Origin: Echinarachnius parma | Taxonomy: Eukaryota > Echinodermata > Echinoidea > Clypeasteroida > Echinarachniidae | NCBI GenBank assembly: GCA_037951105.1 | Contig: JBAMJV010011236.1 | Coordinates: 46,001-110,000 of the forward strand | Length of the DNA: 64,000 nt | Reading direction: 5' to 3' | Shown here: one piece after another, positions 57,337 through 64,000 of the stretch | Numbering within the stretch: the first letter of the stretch is position 1 | Layout: every line of letters begins with the position of its first letter | Position numbers and translations under genes: made by a program | Notes under the pieces: model-generated | The model's database searches: none | What the model was told of the DNA's origin: nothing | What the model saw: the letters and a program-made list of their open reading frames with translations, nothing else

Positions 57337-57715
57337 AAGGGATGCCTGTAAAGTGTCTAAGTCCACGAAAATTACTTGGAGCTTCCTCGTTTCTCTTCTA
57401 CCGTGTTGTTTAACTTATGGTAAGATAATAATTAAAAAAGGGTCAGATTTTTTCAAATGCCCCTTTAGTATGACGATATCTATCATTCAACTCAAAAGAG
57501 TTAATGAACGGTCATAAACCTCATACACGTCATACAGTAATTCGGTGTAAAAGCTGACGCATATTTTCGCTTTTTTAACCAGGAAAGCAGTGTTCCTTTT
57601 CAATGAAACTTTCACACATCATTCAGACATATCTTACAATGATTTTGGTACAGGATTGAAGTCTCAAATGTCATTTTGTGCAATATCTAACACTTTACAG
57701 GTGCACCTTTAAATG
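57337..57715. mobile_element. MITE (GCCTGTAAAGTG family), shortened copy
   Basis: Ends TTAAAGGGATGCCTGTAAAG and, reversed, TTTAAAGGTGCACCTGTAAAG. The central part containing ATTCCGGAGATTGAAC is deleted relative to the other two copies. Confidence 0.8.
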
Positions 57716-57764
57716 TAAAAATAAAATAATCATTGTGAAATTGAGGAATCATTAAGGCCAGGGG

Positions 57765-57840
57765 GCGTTTCACAAAGATCCCCAACTTAACTTAAATTCT
57801 AAGTCGTACTTAAAAATATAGAAAGCATGATTTTCTATGT
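57765..57840. mobile_element. Fold-back MITE (GTTTCACAAAGAT family), partial
   Basis: GGGGGCGTTTCACAAAGATC, CCAACTTAAC and AAGTCGTACTTAAAAATATA match the left arm of 12089-12387. The right arm was not found. Confidence 0.6.
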
Positions 57841-58299
57841 AAAACTTAAACATTATTATTCAAATACAACACAACATTTTGTTTAAAACCATGTATTTCT
57901 ATTGTCAAGGATTTTTGTATATTATTGATGTAAGCTTCTGTCATTAAAAGTCTCAAATATATACGATCATGATTATAAGTATGCTCATTTTATCTAGCGG
58001 CATAATGGCCTTGCCGACATACGTCAATACATGTTATGATACAAGCATAATCATAGGAGTGACATTCATTGTAATTCGTGTGTAATGAAATATAATGAAG
58101 GTTTTTAATGAAAACATGATGCAACCATTTTACAAAACTAATTAGAGATAGTTGCGACCAAACCAGTGGAAAAACAATGAAAAGTATATTAGGAAAATGG
58201 GTGGTACTTTTAATCATATCTTCAAAAATATACCCTGTTGTACAATTATTAGAAAGATATCATTTAAAAGGCAATATCTTGTATCATAATATGATGGTA
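57841..58299. other. Intergenic, nothing recognised
   Basis: No gene or repeat boundary recognised. Confidence 0.3.
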
Positions 58300-58843
58300 G
58301 CTTAAAGTCATACCTGTAAAGTGTCCAAATCCACGAACATTACTTGGAGCTTCCTCGTTTCTCTTCTACCGTGTTGTTTAGCTCATGGTAAGAGAAGAAT
58401 AAAATAGGGTTTGATTTTTTCAAATGTCCCTTTAGTATGAAGATAATTATCATTGAAAATCATTATTTCTAAAGCGTTAATCAACGCAATTGAAAAAAAG
58501 TACAATTGTCTTAGCTGAGAACGTCCGCATGCACCCGTGAGAACATTCCGGAGATTGAACTTTGAGCCGAGCGAGTTCAAATTCCATGAATTATGTACTA
58601 CGTGTGTAAATATACACGGGTGCGAATATCTCAAACGGATCATTCATTACTGCGACAAAAGTATGGCAGACCATCAGTATTCGGTGGTAAAATATGAACT
58701 CAATATTCGTTTTTTTCACTAGGTAAACAGTGTTCGTTTTCTTTCAAACTTTCACAAATCTTTCAATTGTATTTTACAATGCTATTGATATAGGATTGAA
58801 GTCTCAAATGTCATTTTGTGCAATATCTGACACTTTACAAATG
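58300..58843. mobile_element. MITE (GCCTGTAAAGTG family), copy 3
   Basis: Starts CTTAAAGTCATACCTGTAAAG and tracks copy 1 (39895-40452) through ACTTGGAGCTTCCTCGTTTC, ATTCCGGAGATTGAACTTTG and TGACACTTTACA, where the right terminal repeat is cut. Confidence 0.85.
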
Positions 58844-59446
58844 GCGTGTATCGTTATTATTAATAAGGCAAACAAAATGTATATATTGTGATGTCTTAGT
58901 TTCGAGAACGAAATTTTAATCCTAAGGAAATATCACTAAATCAAATTAATTGCACTTAAAACATAACATCTAGAAGACATAAATTCAATACAATTGACAA
59001 GTATTGTCAAAAATTCAAGGCCGTTTTGGATTTAGAATAAATCCTATCGTGATTTATCGTGACACTTTGTACGGCTTAAAAGGAGTAATTATTCAAATGG
59101 ACAAACATGCCAGATGAAAATGATATGTTATAGATAAAACACTTTTTATTAAATTATGCCAGCGAGAGAGGAATATATTTAGATGATGAACATTGTAACA
59201 TTGTAACAAAATTATGATGCACGTATAAACCATGTATCTGGCTATGAGAATGCATGTTTAAAATACAATGAGAAAGTGTGTATGTATCTTTAGTAAACAC
59301 TTCTTGACCAAAACTGAACATTATTTTAATTTTTACTCGGATCGATTGCTCAGCACTGAATCAACTGGGACTGCCCAATAAATAACATATTGTGACAATC
59401 ACCCTAACCTATAAATCGTCAACAAAATATCTTGCAAAAGCTTAAT
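58844..59446. other. Intergenic, nothing recognised
   Basis: AT-rich with no recognised feature. Confidence 0.35.
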
Positions 59447-59465
59447 GTGGCAAAAATGTATGATA

Positions 59466-60191
59466 GTAGCCGTCGGTCGCGAAGCGACAATGACCGCCTT
59501 CAGATTCACTTCACAGCTGATCTCCATACAGCTCGCTGGCCTGCAACAGTTGTCCATGTCTTAAGGTCAATTTGCCTCCGCTTTAGGTTCCGCTTGACCG
59601 TGTCCTTGTATCGAAGCCGTGGTCTACCAATCCCTCTTTCGCCAGCTGGTAATTGCGAGAACAGCAGTTGCTTGGGTAGCCTCTCAGAGGGCATCCTGAT
59701 GACATGGCCTGTCCATCGTAGGTTCTTCCTGATGAGCAGGTCCTCCATCGAAGGTAGTTGTGCTCGCTCTAGTATTTCTTTGTTGGTCACTTTGTCCTTC
59801 CATGTGATCCTCATGATTGATCGGAGGTGTCTCATCATGAATACATGGAGTTTGTTCACTTGACTTTTGTAGAGAGTCCAGCTTTCCGCACCGTATAGGA
59901 GAGTGGATAGGACGATAGCCCTGTATATCTTACACTTCACTCTTGTTGAGACATGATGGTTATTCCAGAGCCTGGTTCGCAGTCTTCCAAAGGCACTGCT
60001 GGCCTTTGACATTCGTTTAACCAGCTCAGAGTCGATGCGTCCGTCTTTGGATATGGTGCTGCCGAGGTATGTGAAGTCATCCACCTGTTTTAGCGCTGTC
60101 CCATCCACAAGGATCTCCTCCTCCTCTTGGTGGTCTGTACCTGGTTGGACGTATGATTTTGTTGTGGGGGCACAGGTGCACAGGTTTTCAG
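59466..60191 (-). pseudogene. RTE-like LINE fragment, RT C-terminal end, 19-bp TSD
   Basis: The uninterrupted minus-strand frame carries DFTYLGSTISKDGRID, VLSTLLYGAESWTLYKS, HLRSIMRITWKDKVTNKEIL, NLRWTGHVIRMPSERLP and GIGRPRLRYKDTVKRNL, the C-terminal signature of reverse transcriptases found in many invertebrate LINEs (RTE-like by style; the clade is not certain). Identical 19-bp copies of GTGGCAAAAATGTATGATA flank it at 59447-59465 and 60192-60210, so the boundaries of the 5'-truncated insertion are exact. The frame begins outside the insertion at about 60279, giving a host-transposon chimeric open frame. No stops and an identical duplication mark it as recent. Confidence 0.9.
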
Positions 60192-60450
60192 GTGGCAAAA
60201 ATGTATGATACAAACGTGTTATCATGATTATAATGTCGTAAAATGAGCTTGATTTAAAACGAGACATCCGCACCTGCATGCACCGTATGCTCCCCCTATA
60301 AATAGAGACAACTAATAATTACATTCTCAAGAATTATATCTCATTCATAAACAGTTGAACAAATTAAGTCAGTTTAATTGGCCGTATAAACTAATGTCCT
60401 TGAAAAACAAAAGCAATCCGTTTTCTATAACACAGTCATTGTACACACAT

Positions 60451-60824
60451 CAGTGGCATAGGTATATAGGATTTTCTTCAGTGGGGGTGGGGGGGGGGGG
60501 GCCTCGGGGTTTTCATGAGGGTGCACAGGTTTTCAACTGACAAGCAAAACTAAAAAAGTTCTCACTCGCCAAAAATGTATACCTCATAAATGATCTAATA
60601 TGACCCCCAAATGATAGTTTAACCAATAACATGACACCATGTTGGCTGAAAATGGTTTTATTTATTGTTAAAATGGCATGCATTTAGGCCAATGTCTGTT
60701 GTCCATTTTTTCATGGACGTATGATTTTGTTGTGGGGGCACAGACAATTTGTGTATGTGTGTGTGTGGTGGGGGGGGGGGGGGGGACTTGCTCCCCCAGC
60801 CCCCCACCCGTAGCTACACCCCTG
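60451..60824. mobile_element. hAT-like MITE with G runs
   Basis: Ends CAGTGGCATAGGTATA and, reversed, CAGGGGTGTAGCTACGGG. Flanked by ACACACAT and GCACACAT, a 7-of-8 target duplication. G runs lie just inside both ends (60482-60500, 60767-60785). It contains a 30-bp exact match (60714-60743) to 60146-60175 in the neighbouring LINE. Confidence 0.65.
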
Positions 60825-61211
60825 GCACACATACATCATAGCATACGTCATTGGTGAACACAAATCCTATGCCAAACAAAGAGAGAGAGAGAGAGGGGGA
60901 GCGTGAGGCTTCAAGAAAATACAAAGTCTTTATGCTTGACTGGCTCATTAATTATGGTATTTCTTTAATATATATGCATATACATTAAGAAGATTAAGCA
61001 ATTACGTATGATTATTTAATCTTCTTATCGAAACATTGCGACTAATTTCTTTTTAGATCATTCCGATATTTACAGACATAATTGTATATAAATAATAGCG
61101 TTAACGTCTCTCGTTGTCATAGCAACGACAAAGAAACAACATTTTGCGGGTATTTTTAATCTGACCTATTATAGGCCAAAATGATGATGAAAACGTAATA
61201 CAGAGTGCATT
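60825..61211. other. Intergenic, nothing recognised
   Basis: (GA)n-rich short run near 60880. No gene seen. Confidence 0.3.
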
Positions 61212-61736
61212 TTAAAGGTAGCGTTGCGTATTGGTATTTCCCGAAGTGCCCCCCGATATTTTTTTGTAATGAAAAACTGACTGTCAAATTCGAAAGAACA
61301 TACAATTTTAATGACAGAATAAACTTTATTTGATCAAAATCGGTTCAGAAACGGCTGAAATATCCATAAATATATTTGTATTCAAAATGTTCTTCACCAG
61401 CAATCACCGGGCGATATTTAGACTTTTTAGAAAAATTTCAAAAAATGCTCGAAGACTACTTTGAAAAAAATCAGAATAGGTTTTTAAAAAGTCGTTGATG
61501 ATATATCTATTGAATCATTATTTTAACAAACATTAAATGCACAATTTTGTATGAAAAAAGGCTAAAACCAATGATTTTTTTAAATGGCGCCCTCTTGAGT
61601 TGTAACGGCTCTTTTTGAATGATAACAGGGGTTTTACTTAGTCGTTTGTAATTGTGTATACTTTTCGAGCACGTTGAAGTTATAACTATTACTTTGTACC
61701 GTAATGGTGCTGGTTTTGGTTTGGTTACTAAAGTTA
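61212..61736. repeat. Dispersed 520-bp repeat, copy 2
   Basis: Copy of 47610-48135. It starts TTAAAGGTAGCG and loses homology after GGTTACTAAAG, where the PIF/Harbinger region begins. Confidence 0.75.
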
Positions 61737-61744
61737 GGTTTGGA

Positions 61745-62045
61745 TACGAGGTGATGCGAGTCGATACGTTCTGGTGCGATTTGGTGCGCTTGGATGTCAC
61801 GATCTGGTCTCCCGTTCAGATACGATCATATACGTTCCGATAGGATTGTCCCGATTGAGTCCACGATTGGGTCTCGATGTGACACGATCATCACGATCGG
61901 GTACGTGCATATACGTTCGGATACATTCCGATACGTTCATCACGAACCGATGCGCTCTGTTGCGATAGGATACGATTGTGGTCGCGATGTCTTTCACGAT
62001 GAGGATCGAGAGTGATCACGATTTGAGCTACGATTGGACCCCGAC
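61745..62045. repeat. Left subterminal array of ATACG/CACGATC motifs
   Basis: More than fifteen copies of ATACGWT, CACGATC, ACGATTG or GATGCG in both orientations within 300 bp. The right side (63280-63690) carries the same vocabulary. Multiple transposase or Myb-protein binding sites are the natural reading, but this is inferred. Confidence 0.75.
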
Positions 62046-62079
62046 ATGGACTTCATTGTTTCTTGAACGTCTACAGAGT

Positions 62080-62645
62080 GAACACTACAACCCACAACTC
62101 ACTAGTTACAGACAACCCCTCTCACCTGGACTGTAAAGTGTCCACCATCTCAGAGATGGTTCCAGAAGTGTGCCAGGCAATTGTGCAAGCATACAAAGAT
62201 GAGGTGTTTATCAGCTACCTGTGCCCCTGAAGCCTGTACAGCCGTAGCTAACCTGTTTGAGCAGAGGTGGACCATCACCCAAGCCATTGGGGCCCTGGAT
62301 GGCAAACACATTGCTATCAAGACGCCACCCCACACTGGCAGTCTGTACTACAATTGCAAAGGCTTTTTTGTCTGATACCACTCCTGGCTATAGTGGATGC
62401 AGATTGCAAGTTTGTGTGGATCGAGCTTGGTGGAAAATGACACATGTCAGATGCTCAGATATTTGGCAACTCTGAGCTGTTCAACGGCCTGGAAGAGGAA
62501 GCCCTAGGACCCCCCCCCCCCCCCCCCCACACCCTGCCCTCTAACTGCAAGCCCACCTGATGACCACCAAGACATGCCCTTCTTCATTCTGGGGGATGAC
62601 GCCTTTGCACTCAGGAACTACCTCATTAAGCCATGCGGCACTTGC
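62080..62645 (+). pseudogene. PIF/Harbinger transposase relic (DDE_Tnp_4-like)
   Basis: In successive frames: STISEMVPEVCQAIVQAYKD, ANLFEQRWTITQAIGALDGK, HIAIKTPPHTGSLYYNCKGF, LAIVDADCKFVWIELGGK, a stop, HMSDAQIFGNSELFNGLEEE, and [20 protein letters not shown]. This is the standard motif order of the nuclease domain, including the Asp residues of LDG and VDAD. Frameshifts lie near 62215 and 62370, a TGA replaces the Gly of GGNGH, and a 21-bp C run sits at 62509-62529. The C-terminal third with the catalytic Glu is missing: after YLIKP the sequence runs straight into the end of the opposite Myb-like gene. Confidence 0.9.
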
Positions 62646-63117
62646 TGCTGCTGCTGCAATGGAGACCACATTTCTGGCATCCACCGTCTCAATGTGAGGG
62701 ATCAAAAGAGAACTTCTCCCACACCCATTTATTTGTGCTGTTCATATCAGTAATGGCATCTCCTCCTGACCCACTCTTCTTGGCTCGTTTCTTCAGCCGG
62801 CCCATCATGGTCCTCATACTTGTGTACTATATGTTATTATTGGCAGCCTGTGCAGCCCATAGATCCTCCTTCTGGGTGACATCTTTAAAACCCGCAAGGC
62901 GTTTGCTGTAGAGGGCCTCATTTCTCATGTGGAACTTAATGATTTCCTCCTTTTGCTCTTCAGTAAAGGCAGTTACTGTTTTCTTTCTCTTGGCTTTCTG
63001 GGTGGGGGTGGTCTCCTCTGCCTCCTCTGGTGCCGGCTCTGGCTGGACTGGTTCAGGCTCATGGGGTAGAACAGTCTGTCCCCTTTCCTTCTTGCGTCTG
63101 GTACCATTGGGTGGCAT
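62635..63117 (-). pseudogene. Myb/SANT-like (MADF-type) partner gene of the Harbinger element
   Basis: The ATG at 63117 opens a Pro/Glu-rich leader and a basic stretch, then TAFTEEQKEEIIKFHMRNEA, LYSKRLAGFKDVTQKEDLWA, the first helices of a Myb/SANT-like DNA-binding domain. A stop interrupts at 62827. The rest follows in another frame: RTMMGRLKKRAKKSGSGGDA, then [10 protein letters not shown] and, after a further shift, [20 protein letters not shown]. In PIF/Harbinger transposons this second protein helps bring the transposase to the nucleus and to the ends. It is convergent with the transposase, and their 3' ends are fused by a deletion. Confidence 0.85.
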
Positions 63118-63279
63118 CTCTCAAAGGCTCCAAAAATTACTAGCAAAAGCAAGTTGACAGTAAAGATGTGCTCTCTTCAAGTGTAGATCGCTGAATGAGG
63201 CTCATTCAATCTTGTCCGATATGGGCGTGAGAACTCCGTAACAGATCCTGAACGTCCATGAAAAAGCGTGACTTCTCGT

Positions 63280-63690
63280 ATCTACTCGCATTTACTCTTA
63301 TCTACTCGCATTTACTCGCATCTACTCGTATCAACTCGTGAGTCATTTGTGTCAGGTCGTGAGCAATGGTACCCGACAGAGCGTCACAGATCGTGACAGA
63401 TCGTGGGAGATCGCAGCACATCTCAACAGAGCGTGGTGTTTGTCTTGTCCAAGGTTGATCCCGATCACCATGATTTGGAAGCACGATTAGATGCGCTTTG
63501 TTACGATCCAATACGATCCGATGCAATGATCACGATTGACAATTAATCGTGTTAAAATTTCCTACGATCAACACGATTGCCACGACTGACCTTACGATCT
63601 GATAATATCTGATACGATCACCACGATTACTTCACGATCAGCTACGAATGGCCAATCGTGGCGATCGTAACTAATCGCACGACAGTGGGA
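63280..63690. repeat. Right subterminal array of CGATC motifs
   Basis: Starts with tandem CTACTCGCATTTACTCGCAT-like repeats (63280-63335). After that CAGATCGTG, CACGATTG, TACGATCC, ATCACGATT and similar units recur to the end. It mirrors the left array. Confidence 0.75.
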
Positions 63691-63701
63691 ACGCCGCATT
63701 A

Positions 63702-64000
63702 CATAATGAAATAATGAAACAAAAACTGTCACCATCAATAAAAGAAATAAAGAGTAATCAATTATTAACGTTCACAATATTTTATTTCTGTATTTCATTT
63801 CTTCACATGCTCACACTGCGAAAAGCCCAAAGGGAAGGCTATGAGGCAGAACGATCGATGGAGTAAAAAAAAAGTAAAGAAAAAGAGGAAAAGACAAATA
63901 CATATGAAGCAAAATTAAAGGATAGCAAAAAGTTATTGTCAACATTAATTCCACTACAAAACTAATCGTCATCAGTCTACCACGCTTGAGTTGTAGAATG
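63702..64000. other. Right edge of window, nothing recognised
   Basis: No gene or repeat recognised. Confidence 0.3.

Larger units (their letters stand above)
61737..63692. mobile_element. Decayed PIF/Harbinger element
   Basis: A two-gene DNA transposon: transposase (plus) and Myb/SANT-like gene (minus), convergent, flanked on both sides by CGATC-rich subterminal sequence (about 61745-62045 and 63280-63690). TTA occurs at both candidate borders (61735-61737, 63699-63701), matching the 3-bp PIF/Harbinger duplication. The right end, read inward, is TGCGGCGTTCCCACTGTCGT. The left border lacks a matching inverted repeat, so the left terminus may be lost. Confidence 0.7.

Overview
This is a eukaryotic, animal-type window: about one-third GC by eye, with spliced coding sequence and dense with transposon remains. 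The mix of element types (tRNA-derived SINEs, CR1-like, jockey-like and RTE-like LINEs, a Crypton relic, PIF/Harbinger and hAT derivatives, long fold-back elements) and a melatonin-receptor-like GPCR suggest a marine invertebrate deuterostome, perhaps an echinoderm. This is an inference from gene and repeat style; nothing in the window fixes the species.

The only intact host gene I can support is a plus-strand class A (rhodopsin-type) GPCR. It has four coding exons at 4633-4882, 19353-19503, 19875-20217 and 21941-22294, with consensus splice sites and compatible phases. From the ATG at 4666 it encodes 354 residues and seven membrane segments. Intron 1 is about 14.5 kb and full of repeats. A decayed second copy of exon 2 lies just upstream of the working one. 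Downstream of the stop is a minisatellite of about ten 70-bp hairpin-forming units.

Upstream of the gene (1-4.6 kb) are MITEs and a minus-strand jockey/I-like LINE relic (ORF1 zinc knuckles plus APE endonuclease). Intron 1 holds a 1.85-kb fold-back element built of palindromic tandem repeats, a second compound fold-back at 10.3-11.9 kb, and several MITEs. From 24 to 34 kb there are MITEs, microsatellites and local duplications. The best single observation is a MITE at 26.6 kb that carries a perfect 94-bp copy of the GPCR's last codons and 3' UTR. From 34.5 to 36 kb lies a 5'-truncated CR1/L2-like LINE with 3' hairpins and a short tandem tail. At 41.2-42.5 kb a Crypton tyrosine-recombinase relic splits a MITE. 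At 52.6-54.3 kb three transposons are nested, each insertion readable from its target-site duplication. At 59.5-60.2 kb is a recent RTE-like LINE fragment with a 19-bp target-site duplication. At 61.7-63.7 kb is a decayed two-gene PIF/Harbinger element (transposase plus convergent Myb/SANT-like gene) with CGATC-rich subterminal arrays.

The remaining stretches show no gene I can support. Most other open frames fall inside repeats. Identity levels, family names and copy boundaries were judged by eye and were not computed.
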